Shown here: positions 14,814 to 22,210 of the stretch, piece by piece
Numbering within the stretch: position 1 is the first letter of the stretch
Layout of the letters: every line of letters starts with the position of its first letter
Origin: Bacillota bacterium
GTDB lineage: Bacteria > Bacillota > Clostridia > Clostridiales > Caloramatoraceae
Length of the DNA stretch: 43,688 nt
Reading direction: 5' to 3'
NCBI GenBank assembly: GCA_023389275.1
Contig: JAEWEN010000050.1
Location: forward strand, 1-43,688
Position numbers and translations under genes: made by a program
The notes under the pieces: generated by a model
The model's input: the letters and a program-made list of their open reading frames with translations, nothing else
Databases searched by the model: none
Told to the model about the DNA's origin: nothing

Positions 14814-14857
14814 AGTTAAAATAGTAATATATAAGATATTTTAAAGGGGGACTAAAC

Positions 14858-15376
14858 ATGGAATTTTTACAACTAGAAAAAACAAGATATTCTGTTAGAA
14901 AATTTACTAGCCAAAAAGTTGAAAAGGAAAAATTAGATGCTATATTAAAAGCTGCACAAATAGCTCCTACTGCTTGTAATAAACAACCATTTAAATTATT
15001 AGTTATTGAAAGTGATGAAGCACTTAAAAAGCTAAAGGATTGCACTGTATGTCATTTTGATGCACCACTAGCTATTTTAATATGTGGAGATAAAAACGAA
15101 TCTTGGACACGTACATTTGATAACAAACCTCATTCAGATATAGATGCTAGTATAGTAACAACTTATATGATGCTTCAAATTTCAAACCTTGGACTTGGCT
15201 CAACATGGGTATGTCACTTTGACCCTAAAGCTATAAAAGAAACTTATAATATACCAGACAATTTAGAACCTATATCACTTCTTCCTATAGGATATCCATC
15301 TAGCGATTCAGAGCCTAATCCAAGACATTTTGAAAGAAAAAATATTAAAGATATAACTGTATATAATAAATTCTAA
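14858..15376 (+). CDS. nitroreductase family protein (element cargo)
   Basis: A 172-residue FMN-dependent nitroreductase-like protein. The N terminus has the flavin-binding KTRYSVRKFT, then LKAAQIAPTACNKQPFKLLVI; the middle has DIDASIVTTYMMLQISNLGLGSTWVC, the segment that shapes the flavin site, and the end has LLPIGYPSSDSEPNPRHFERK. Length fits the short clostridial subgroup. The ribosome binding site is AAGGGGG, 7 bases before ATG. It lies inside the yabG element and just upstream of the recombinase, separated from it only by a terminator. Substrate unknown; nothing links it to recombination, so it may be cargo of use to the host. Confidence 0.85.
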   Translation: MEFLQLEKTRYSVRKFTSQKVEKEKLDAILKAAQIAPTACNKQPFKLLVIESDEALKKLKDCTVCHFDAPLAILICGDKNESWTRTFDNKPHSDIDASIVTTYMMLQISNLGLGSTWVCHFDPKAIKETYNIPDNLEPISLLPIGYPSSDSEPNPRHFERKNIKDITVYNKF

Positions 15377-15383
15377 TACATAT

Positions 15384-15423
15384 AAAAAAGTCTTAGTAAT
15401 ATTAATATTACTAAGACTTTTTT
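15384..15423. terminator. perfect 40-bp palindrome between nitroreductase and recombinase
   Basis: A 20-bp arm (starting AAAAAAGTCTTAGTAAT) is followed directly by its reverse complement, ending in six T. The recombinase ribosome binding site AGGAGGG begins at the very next base, 15424. A Rho-independent terminator that also governs entry into the recombinase gene. Confidence 0.85.
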
Positions 15424-15436
15424 AGGAGGGAATAGG

Positions 15437-17038
15437 TTGAAAGTTGCAATATATTCTCGTAAATCTAAGTTTACAGGTAAAGGAGATAGTATAGGAAATC
15501 AGGTTCAGTTTTGTAAAGACTATGCTATAAAAACCCTTCCCTATGAAATAACCAAATTTTATATATATGAAGATGAAGGATTTTCAGGTGGAAACACTAA
15601 CAGACCCGAATTTCAAAAGCTTTTAAATGATGCTAGGGAAAAAAAGTTTGATTTTTTAATTTGCTATAGATTAGATAGAATTAGCAGAACTGTTTCTGAT
15701 TTTTCATCTACTTTAGATCTTTTAAATAAAAATAATATTAAATTTATATCTGTAAGTGAAAGATTTGATACATCTAGTGCTATGGGTGAAGCTATGATAT
15801 ATATAGCCTCTGTATTTGCACAGCTTGAAAGAAGAACAATTGCTGAAAGAATAAGAGATAATATGATTGAAATGGCTAAATCAGGTCGCTGGCTTGGAGG
15901 AACATGTCCTCTTGGATATAAATCAAAATCTATTAAATATTTAGATGAAAATTTAAAAGAAAGAAGCCTTGTAAAACTAACACAAGTGCCTTTAGAGATT
16001 AAAATAGTTAAATTAATATATGAAAAGTATTTAGAATTAAAGTCTCTTTCTAAATTAGAAACTTTTTTAATGGAAAACAAAATTAAAACTAAACGTGGTG
16101 CTAATTTTTCAAAAGCTAGCTTAAAAACTATTTTAAACAATACTGTATATGTAAAATCATCAAATAAAGTTTTAAAGTATCTTGAGGATATTGGTATATC
16201 TGTTTATGGCAAGGCAGATGGAGAAAGCAATATTCTTACTTATAATAAACAAAAGTCATCTATAAACCATGAGGGAAAATTAATTAGTACTCCTCAAGAT
16301 ATAAATAATTGGATTGCAGCTGTTAGCTGTCAAAAAGGTATTATTGAATCAGATATATGGCTTAAAGTTCAAAAGCTTTTAAGCAAAAATAAAAGTAAAG
16401 CTCCAAATCAAGGAAGAACCCATAATGCACTTTTAACAGGTATATTAAAATGCTATAAATGTGGAAGCCCTATGCAAATTCAACATGGACATGTTAGTAA
16501 AAAAACAGGACAAACTATCTTTTACTATGTATGTTCATTAAAAAAACGCTCTAAAGGATCTTTATGTACATGTAAAAATGCTAAGGTCCAAGATGTGGAT
16601 AACTTAATATTAGACTTTATTAAAAGTATTTCTATAAGTAAAAAAGATTTAATTGAAAACTTAAAACTTTATAAAAAAACAAAAACTCAAAATATTAATT
16701 TTAAAAAAGAAAACAACATATTAAACTCTATAAAATCTAAGGAAATTCAAATAGAAAACCTTGTATGTAAACTTTCACTTGATAATGATTTAGACTTAAT
16801 TTTAATGAATAAAATAAAATCACTTAAACAAGAAATATCTATACTACAAAACGACTTTGAAAACTTAAATAAACCATTAAATAAAAACTCAAAATTTTTA
16901 AATCTTATACTTATTAACAATTCAATTATAGATTGTTTAGACTTTTTTGATAAAAAAGAAATTATTGAAAAGTTATTCACAAAAATCATCTGGAATGGGG
17001 ATAACTTTTTAATTAAAGCTGATTTTGAGGCATTTTAG
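15437..17038 (+). CDS. large serine recombinase of the yabG element
   Basis: A 533-residue site-specific recombinase. The resolvase domain (about 1-150) has the nucleophile in AIYSRKS (Ser7), SIGNQVQFC, YRLDRISRT and FAQLERRTIAERIRDN. The recombinase domain follows (GGTCPLGYKSK onward), then a zinc ribbon near residues 335-400 (CYKCGSPM ... FYYVC ... C) and a coiled-coil C terminus. All key residues are present. The start is TTG, 6 bases after AGGAGGG. The stop codon TAG (17036-17038) lies within the right arm of the attachment palindrome, so the gene runs exactly to the element end. Family relatives include SpoIVCA of the skin element. It should catalyse excision and restoration of yabG. Confidence 0.95.
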   Translation: MKVAIYSRKSKFTGKGDSIGNQVQFCKDYAIKTLPYEITKFYIYEDEGFSGGNTNRPEFQKLLNDAREKKFDFLICYRLDRISRTVSDFSSTLDLLNKNNIKFISVSERFDTSSAMGEAMIYIASVFAQLERRTIAERIRDNMIEMAKSGRWLGGTCPLGYKSKSIKYLDENLKERSLVKLTQVPLEIKIVKLIYEKYLELKSLSKLETFLMENKIKTKRGANFSKASLKTILNNTVYVKSSNKVLKYLEDIGISVYGKADGESNILTYNKQKSSINHEGKLISTPQDINNWIAAVSCQKGIIESDIWLKVQKLLSKNKSKAPNQGRTHNALLTGILKCYKCGSPMQIQHGHVSKKTGQTIFYYVCSLKKRSKGSLCTCKNAKVQDVDNLILDFIKSISISKKDLIENLKLYKKTKTQNINFKKENNILNSIKSKEIQIENLVCKLSLDNDLDLILMNKIKSLKQEISILQNDFENLNKPLNKNSKFLNLILINNSIIDCLDFFDKKEIIEKLFTKIIWNGDNFLIKADFEAF

Positions 17039-17049
17039 TTTAATGTGCA
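17034..17049. repeat. right arm of the attP inverted repeat
   Basis: TTTAGTTTAATGTGCA, the exact reverse complement of 14586-14601; contains the recombinase stop codon. Confidence 0.85.
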
Positions 17050-17699
17050 CCTGCTCTTATTATTTCCTCATAATAAGATTGGCAAGCACCAGCAAAAATT
17101 ATTAATTCATCATATGATGATTCATACTCTCTTGCTTTTTTTACTGCTTCAACAAAATATTTGGAGTTTCTATAATTATTAATGTTTTTAAAGTCTCTAC
17201 AATCTTTAGTTACAGAGTCGTGACCTGTTAAAATTAATATATCTGGTCTAAAAAGATTTAAATACTCTGTTACAAGTCTTGATTGTTCTATTTCAGGAAC
17301 TACTTTACCATATGCTTCAATTCCAAGGGAAGTATAAACATTTAAGCATACATCTAAGTATTCTTCATCACCATCTAAATGTAAAATTCGAGGGGATACT
17401 CCAAATCCTCTTTTTTTATTTTTTTTCTTTCCTCTTGTTTCTTCTCCTCTAAAAAGACCTTTTTTATCTTTATCTATACCTGAAAGTCTTTTATTAACCT
17501 CTTCATTTTGCTTGTTATATTCTTCTTCACTTGAAACCTTTAAATCATCTAATAAAGAGTCTGCTATTATTCTAAAATTTGTTCCTTTTAAAATATAAAG
17601 GGTTTCACCACTTGTTTCTTTTATGTCTATTATTCTAAAAATAATATCATTATTATATGAATTTCTAGAAACAATGTCGCCTACCTTTAATTTCCCTAT
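17040..17699 (-). CDS. yabG: YabG sporulation protease, N-terminal 218 codons, interrupted
   Basis: YabG is a mother-cell cysteine protease that trims coat proteins; in C. difficile it also processes CspBA and pro-SleC. The segment starts KLKVGDIVSRNSYNNDIIFR and runs through RILHLDGDEEYL, ILILTGHD and FAGACQSYYEEIIRAGA, then meets CAT-TAA of the element. Counting from the ATA at 17699, His160 (TGHD) and Cys206 (GACQS) are 46 apart, the spacing I recall for the C. difficile catalytic pair His161/Cys207. No ATG exists near the expected start: GGAGG (17712-17708) is well placed for ATA 17699, while an in-frame GTG at 17708 overlaps it. The frame is open upstream to 17786 but without a ribosome binding site. 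Excision would give about 285 residues, close to B. subtilis YabG. Confidence 0.92.
   Translation of the reverse strand: MGKLKVGDIVSRNSYNNDIIFRIIDIKETSGETLYILKGTNFRIIADSLLDDLKVSSEEEYNKQNEEVNKRLSGIDKDKKGLFRGEETRGKKKNKKRGFGVSPRILHLDGDEEYLDVCLNVYTSLGIEAYGKVVPEIEQSRLVTEYLNLFRPDILILTGHDSVTKDCRDFKNINNYRNSKYFVEAVKKAREYESSYDELIIFAGACQSYYEEIIRAGAH
17046..17054. repeat. right attachment core repeat
   Basis: TGCACCTGC, identical to 14580-14588, coding Ala-Gly-Ala of YabG on the minus strand. Confidence 0.85.
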
Positions 17700-17742
17700 T
17701 ACCCTCACCTCCAAAGTATGCAACTCAATAATTATCCTAACA

Positions 17743-17770
17743 TATACTATGCACAAATAATAAGTTTTGT
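17743..17770 (-). promoter_or_regulatory. sigma-K-like promoter of yabG
   Basis: On the minus strand AC (17770-17769), a 17-bp spacer and CATAGTATA (17751-17743) match the sigma-K pattern AC-N16/17-CATANNNTA completely. yabG is sigma-K dependent in B. subtilis. Confidence 0.6.
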
Positions 17771-17786
17771 TAAATACAAAATTCAA

Positions 17787-17819
17787 AAAGCCCTAGTTTA
17801 TTTACTAGAGCTTTTTATA
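17787..17819 (-). terminator. terminator of the first cotS gene
   Basis: Imperfect stem AAAAAGCCCTAGT / ACTAGAGCTTTTT with a 6-base loop, T-rich on the minus-strand side. Confidence 0.7.
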
Positions 17820-17853
17820 ATATAAAATAATATTTTCTTTTCATATCCCCACT

Positions 17854-18849
17854 TTATATAAGATTGTTAATATTATTAATAAAGTTCATATAACTTTCCT
17901 TCTCATTTATTATACTATTTATTTTTCTAATAAATGTTCCTTCATTCCAAAGAGCTTCTTTGTAATAATACCTATTAGCTACTCTCCAAAATCTTTGTGG
18001 GAACATTAAAAGAGTTTTTAAAACATTAACTTCATCATCATTTATTTCCTTAACACTTTTATATGAATTTATTATTTTTAAAAATGCTTCCTCACTCCAA
18101 TCAAGTCTTTTCAAAGCCTTTGTGCATAAGGTTGCAATATCATATACCTGCATTTCAGATTTACAATAATCAAAATCTATAATATGTGGTTTTTCATTTT
18201 CATCAATCATAATATTATGATAAGTAAAATCGTGATGACAAAGAACTCTATCTCTTATAGAATCCTCACAAACCCTTGCATATGAATCTATACTTAGGTT
18301 TTCAATTGCCCTTTTAGCTAGCTTATAATAAAAATCTACATTTGAAAGATAAAGCATATCAAACTCACTTCTTTTTCTTTTTCTCCTTGCCATATCCCTC
18401 ATTTTATTAAGCATTTTTGTTCTTTTTTCTATTGTTGTAGTGTATCTACCTATATCACTTCTTTGTCCAACTTCATCACTTGCTTCAAAATCTCTTGCAT
18501 AAAGATGAAACTCAGCTAAAGCTTTACTTGCAATTTCTAAGTCTCCATCTTTTCTAAAGTCACACTCTCTTCCATTTATCCAGTTTGTTACTGTATAAAT
18601 ATCTTCATTAACAACAGCATATGGAATTTCTTCATCTGTTGTATTAAACCTATCTATATTTTCAAATCCCCTATTTACTATATGTTCCTTAGCTTCATGT
18701 ATATACATTAGCTTAGAGGGATTATAGTTTATTTTTTTTAAACATTTTTTCCCTCTACTAGTTTCTAATAAATACACTCCTTTCATAGGCTTTAATGACT
18801 TGATTTCAAAATTAAATTGTGAAGATATTTCAATTTCTCTTACCATCAT
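17854..18849 (-). CDS. cotS: CotS-family spore coat protein
   Basis: A 331-residue protein of the CotS/CotI family, aminoglycoside-phosphotransferase-like kinases found in the spore coat. A nucleotide-binding N lobe (KGVYLLETSRGKKCLKKINY) is followed by the catalytic loop LCHHDFTYHNIMID near residue 205 and the metal loop IIDFDYC. HxDxxxxN and DFD are intact, so kinase activity is possible. The C-terminal FPQRFWRVANRYYY is a family mark also seen in the three paralogues at 24-27 kb. GGAGGGGG is about 10 bases before ATG. It is divergent from a CotSA-like glycosyltransferase, as in other spore formers where the two act in the coat. Confidence 0.9.
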   Translation of the reverse strand: MMVREIEISSQFNFEIKSLKPMKGVYLLETSRGKKCLKKINYNPSKLMYIHEAKEHIVNRGFENIDRFNTTDEEIPYAVVNEDIYTVTNWINGRECDFRKDGDLEIASKALAEFHLYARDFEASDEVGQRSDIGRYTTTIEKRTKMLNKMRDMARRKRKRSEFDMLYLSNVDFYYKLAKRAIENLSIDSYARVCEDSIRDRVLCHHDFTYHNIMIDENEKPHIIDFDYCKSEMQVYDIATLCTKALKRLDWSEEAFLKIINSYKSVKEINDDEVNVLKTLLMFPQRFWRVANRYYYKEALWNEGTFIRKINSIINEKESYMNFINNINNLI

Positions 18850-18894
18850 AGCAGCGTGTCCCCCTCCTGTTTTAATTACTATATCTCTTAATTC

Positions 18895-18922
18895 ACAATA
18901 TGATATTAAAGTTCATATTATG
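18895..18922 (+). promoter_or_regulatory. sigma-K-like promoter of the first glycosyltransferase gene
   Basis: AC (18895-18896), a 17-bp spacer and CATATTATG (18914-18922), 32 bases before the ATG. One mismatch to CATANNNTA. Confidence 0.5.
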
Positions 18923-18953
18923 ATATAGTATTAAAATTCTTTAGGAGAATAGT

Positions 18954-20072
18954 ATGAACATAGGCATTGATGCACGTGCTGCTGTATGGTATCGTGGAAC
19001 CGGAATTGGTACCTATACTTACCAACTAATATATAACATTAATCTATATGATAAAATAAACAATTACCTTTTATTTTTCCCTGATAAAAATATAAAAGGT
19101 ATCTCTCCTTCTGAAAATATAAACGTAAAGCTTATTTCAGAAGATAGAAAAGAAAATTTTTGGGAAGAAGTTGATATTCCAAATATTTTAACTGATAAGG
19201 AAATTAGCACATATTTAGTTCCTCAAAATGGAATAGGTCTTCCTCGTGATAAAAACTGTCCATTTTCAATAACTCTTCATGATGTTATTCCTTTTAGAAT
19301 GCCTGAAACAGTTGGCCCCCAATACTTAAAACTTTTTACTAAAGAGGTTCCCCATATTATAGATAACTGTGATTCTATTATTACAGTTTCTAATTTTTCT
19401 AAAATGGATATACACAAAGAGTTTTCCTACCCACTTGATAAAATACATGTAACACACCTTGCAGCTGAAAATATTTACTTTCCAAGGGATAAAAATAATT
19501 GTATGGAATATTTAAAAACTAGATACGGTATAAAAGATGATTTTATACTTTATGTTGGAGGATTTAGTCCAAGAAAAAATATACTTGGGCTTATTGAAGC
19601 ATACTCTCTTTTACCTAGTAAAATACGTAAAGACTTAAAGCTTGTTATACTTGGTAAAAAAAGTAGATCATATTATGATTACCGTGACAGAGCATATGAA
19701 CTAGGTCTTAAAGGACAGGTAATATTTCCTGGATATGCAGAAGTTCACGATTTACCTTTTTTTTATAACGCTTGTAAACTGTTTTGCTACCCTTCATTTT
19801 ATGAAGGATTTGGTCTTCCACCACTTGAAGCAATGGCATGTGGCACACCTGTTATATCATCAAATGTTACTTCTATGCCAGAAATACTTGAAGACGCTGC
19901 ATATTATATAGACCCCTACGATACAAATGATATTTATGAAAAACTACTTCACCTTATTGAGGATAATGAATTTAGAGATAAATTAGCCTTTAAAGGTCTT
20001 ATGCATAGCTGTAAGTATACCTGGAAAAAAACTGCTCTTGAAACTATTAATATTCTTAAAAATAAAACTTAA
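18954..20072 (+). CDS. CotSA-like GT4 glycosyltransferase
   Basis: A 372-residue GT-B fold, GT4-family glycosyltransferase. N terminus MNIGIDARAAVWYRGTGIG with the donor loop; YVGGFSPRKN near residue 202 and the nucleotide-sugar site FYEGFGLPPLEAMACGTPV near residue 281, including the EX7E pair. No membrane segment. The gene is divergent from cotS, and a close paralogue at 27529 has the same arrangement. B. subtilis CotSA, a coat protein of the same family, sits beside CotS. A role in glycosylating the coat or outer spore layer is inferred; the sugar is unknown but manC at 36.4 kb has a similar promoter. Confidence 0.88.
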   Translation: MNIGIDARAAVWYRGTGIGTYTYQLIYNINLYDKINNYLLFFPDKNIKGISPSENINVKLISEDRKENFWEEVDIPNILTDKEISTYLVPQNGIGLPRDKNCPFSITLHDVIPFRMPETVGPQYLKLFTKEVPHIIDNCDSIITVSNFSKMDIHKEFSYPLDKIHVTHLAAENIYFPRDKNNCMEYLKTRYGIKDDFILYVGGFSPRKNILGLIEAYSLLPSKIRKDLKLVILGKKSRSYYDYRDRAYELGLKGQVIFPGYAEVHDLPFFYNACKLFCYPSFYEGFGLPPLEAMACGTPVISSNVTSMPEILEDAAYYIDPYDTNDIYEKLLHLIEDNEFRDKLAFKGLMHSCKYTWKKTALETINILKNKT

Positions 20073-20077
20073 AAAAT

Positions 20078-20109
20078 AAAAGAGTTACTATAAATTTAGT
20101 AACTCTTTT
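20078..20109. terminator. bidirectional terminator between GT4 and the M55 peptidase
   Basis: 13-bp stem AAAAGAGTTACTA / TAGTAACTCTTTT with a 6-base loop, A-rich before and T-rich after. Confidence 0.85.
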
Positions 20110-20112
20110 TTA

Positions 20113-20913
20113 TTAAAATAAAAAAAGTGCTGCTTTTAATATTTCATAATAATCACTTGTTTTAATTTTTACAGTAGTATCATTTACCTTTTCACATCCT
20201 GGATAAAAAGATGCTCTATATGCAAAGTTATGTCTTGTATACTGTATTTCCATTGTAAATTCTTTTGACATTTCTATTTTGTATTTTTCAAGATTTTCAC
20301 TTAAAGCTTCCCTAACTCTTTTTTCTATTTCCTCTACAGCAAGCTCTGGATGAATACCTATTGTTGAACTTCCAATTCCTTCACTTACTATAAGTGATTT
20401 TATATTAGGATTAGTTTTTTTAGCTTCATCTATTAAAGCTTTATCTCCACTTATAAATACACATGGAACACCTAACATTTCAGATGCTAAAGAGTGAATA
20501 GTAAACTCTGATGCTACCTTACCATTTATCATAACCTTTGATACATTAGATGCATGCATAGTATGTGACATAGGATTTCCACCTGATGAAGAAGGTGAAT
20601 GATATCCTATAAAAATACATGCGTCAAATGATGAATCAAGACCTTGAACCATACATAAAGGATCTCCTGCCCAGTCTCTAATAAGCTTTACCTGTTTTGG
20701 AAGACAAGAAAAATCAATATTTCTTCCTGTTTCATGTGCATCTTTAACTACTATTTCCTTAGCACCTGCTTTTATTGCTCCTATACATGCCGCTTCCACT
20801 TCTTTACTCATTTGATGGGCAAAATACTCATAATTATCTTTTCCCTTTATTGTTTCATCAAAATGGGTTATTCCTGCAATCCCTTCCATATCTACACTAA
20901 TATATACTTTCAT
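20113..20913 (-). CDS. DppA-like D-aminopeptidase (family M55)
   Basis: A 266-residue zinc peptidase related to B. subtilis DppA, which removes N-terminal D-amino acids from peptides and forms a decameric shell. Metal ligands are visible in order: Asp8 and Glu10 in SVDMEGIAG, His in KDAHETGRN, His in FIGYHSPS, and the catalytic region MSHTMHASN. VFISGDKALIDEAK is also typical. The start follows AGGAGGTG. It is convergent with the glycosyltransferase and has no dpp transport genes beside it. It may recycle D-amino-acid peptides from peptidoglycan; this is inference. Confidence 0.88.
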   Translation of the reverse strand: MKVYISVDMEGIAGITHFDETIKGKDNYEYFAHQMSKEVEAACIGAIKAGAKEIVVKDAHETGRNIDFSCLPKQVKLIRDWAGDPLCMVQGLDSSFDACIFIGYHSPSSSGGNPMSHTMHASNVSKVMINGKVASEFTIHSLASEMLGVPCVFISGDKALIDEAKKTNPNIKSLIVSEGIGSSTIGIHPELAVEEIEKRVREALSENLEKYKIEMSKEFTMEIQYTRHNFAYRASFYPGCEKVNDTTVKIKTSDYYEILKAALFLF

Positions 20914-20942
20914 AAAACACCTCCTAACGCCTTATATAAACT

Positions 20943-20974
20943 AAAATAACTAGAGAATACTCTCTAGTTATTTT
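20943..20974 (-). terminator. terminator of the DUF2680 gene
   Basis: Perfect 14-bp stem AAAATAACTAGAGA / TCTCTAGTTATTTT with a 4-base loop, just after the stop codon of the upstream minus-strand gene. Confidence 0.85.
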
Positions 20975-20979
20975 AAACC

Positions 20980-21402
20980 TTATTTTATATTATAACAATT
21001 TCCTTTTCCCTGTCCCATTCCCATACCTTTTCCTTGACCGCTTCTTTGGCATCCACTTCCATCACCATTACAGCTTTCTTGTCTTTCCTTCATATTTTTA
21101 ATAATTTCATCTGATTTTTCCTTAGTAATTTTCCCCTCAGAAACTAATGAATCAAGCATAGCTTTTTTATTATCTAATCTTTCTTTTTTAAACTCTTCTA
21201 GCTTTCCACTTTCATTTGCTATTTGTCCATAACTTTTTCCTGATTCTTTTTCCTTTTGAACATCCTCTACCTTTTTACCTGTAATATTTGATACACTTTC
21301 TAAAGGCGTTTTTATATCACTAGCTGCAAATGCCATTTGAGTTGTACCTGCTATTAAAACAGCTGCTCCTATTGCTAACACTGATTTGTAAAGTTTTTTC
21401 AT
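20980..21402 (-). CDS. secreted DUF2680 family protein
   Basis: 140 residues. A signal peptide (KKLYKSVLAIGAAVLIAG, cleavage near AFA-AS) is followed by a helical region with SGKSYGQIANESGKLEEFKK and LVSEGKITKEKSDEIIKNM, the DUF2680 signature, and a Gly/Gln/Lys-rich tail with Cys residues (SCNGDGSGCQ, GNC). The Cys and Gly-rich tail might bind metal, but nothing proves it. It is divergent from a two-component system and separated by 130 bp; such secreted repeat proteins are often controlled by the neighbouring regulator. Function unknown. Confidence 0.8.
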   Translation of the reverse strand: MKKLYKSVLAIGAAVLIAGTTQMAFAASDIKTPLESVSNITGKKVEDVQKEKESGKSYGQIANESGKLEEFKKERLDNKKAMLDSLVSEGKITKEKSDEIIKNMKERQESCNGDGSGCQRSGQGKGMGMGQGKGNCYNIK

Positions 21403-21532
21403 AGTAAATTCCTCCTTAAAATAATTACATTTTATGGTTTTATAATAAAGTATAATTATGACAAAACTATGTTTTTATAGAAAAATTTATATGTTATTAT
21501 GAAAATAATTAATTTTTTATAAGGAGATTATT

Positions 21533-22210
21533 ATGGAAAATATTTTAATTGTAGATGATAATGCTCAAATACTTTCTATTCTTTTGGAATATGCCAAAAA
21601 CGAAGGGTTTAATCCAGTATCTGCAACTAATGGAGAAGAGGCATTAAACAAGTTTAAATCTATGGATTTTAGTATAGTTTTATTAGATGTAATGCTTCCT
21701 AAAAAAAATGGATTTACTGTATGTAAAGAAATTAGAGAATTTTCTAATGTTCCAATTATTATGGTAACTGCTAAGGGAGAAGATTATGAGCGTATTATGG
21801 GCCTTGATATAGGAGCAGATGATTATATAGTAAAGCCTTTTTCACCAAAGGAAGTTATGGCTAGAATTAGGGCAATACTTCGTAGAATATCACCTAAAAA
21901 CTCTAACATATTTAAAATAGATAATTTATATATAAATATTAATGAATTTAAAGTAAATATAGAAAATGAAAATATTAACCTTACCAAAAAAGAAATAGAG
22001 CTTTTATGGACACTTGCTACAAATAAGAATAAGGTTTTTTCTAGAGATAATCTTTTAGATAGTATTTGGGGATATGATTATTTAGGAGATACTAGAACAG
22101 TAGATTCTCATATAAAAAGGCTTCGTAAAAAACTTGAAAATTATCAACATGAAAACTGGGATATAACAACAATATGGGGAGTTGGATATAAATTTGAACT
22201 TAAAAATTAA
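21533..22210 (+). CDS. OmpR-family response regulator
   Basis: 225 residues. Receiver domain with acidic pair DDN, phospho-acceptor Asp52 (LLDVMLPKKNG), Thr in MVTAKG and Lys in IVKPFSP. The C-terminal winged-helix DNA-binding domain has LTKKEIELLWTLATN and DTRTVDSHIKRLRKKLE, ending TTIWGVGYKFE. All key residues are present. AAGGAG precedes the ATG. The sensor kinase gene overlaps its last 29 bases. Probable target: the divergent DUF2680 gene (inference). Confidence 0.92.
   Translation: MENILIVDDNAQILSILLEYAKNEGFNPVSATNGEEALNKFKSMDFSIVLLDVMLPKKNGFTVCKEIREFSNVPIIMVTAKGEDYERIMGLDIGADDYIVKPFSPKEVMARIRAILRRISPKNSNIFKIDNLYININEFKVNIENENINLTKKEIELLWTLATNKNKVFSRDNLLDSIWGYDYLGDTRTVDSHIKRLRKKLENYQHENWDITTIWGVGYKFELKN

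Larger units (their letters stand above)
14580..17054. mobile_element. skin-like intervening element inside yabG (about 2,466 bp)
   Basis: The element is bounded by direct repeats TGCACCTGC at 14580-14588 and 17046-17054. Inside are a 54-codon ORF (minus), a nitroreductase and a large serine recombinase (both plus). Collapsing the two repeats restores one uninterrupted yabG frame (IIRAGA joined to NYATSP). Just inside each end lies one arm of a 16-bp inverted repeat (14586-14601 and 17034-17049). No phage structural or replication genes are present, so this is far smaller than the sigK skin elements. The analogy with skin, and with SPbeta in spsM, suggests mother-cell excision during sporulation; that step is inferred. 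Confidence 0.9.

Noticed and set aside
14780..14850. Clear promoter for the nitroreductase-recombinase pair
   Set aside because: TATAAG near 14830 and AT-rich boxes exist, but no convincing -35 or sporulation-type pair was found, so no feature is given.
14809..15045. Minus-strand open frame of 78 codons opposite the nitroreductase start
   Set aside because: Shadow of the nitroreductase gene; no ribosome binding site and no recognisable sequence.
15437..17038. Element as a transposon with terminal inverted repeats
   Set aside because: The inverted repeat is the two halves of one attachment site around a 9-bp direct repeat, and the enzyme is a large serine recombinase; no DDE transposase is present.
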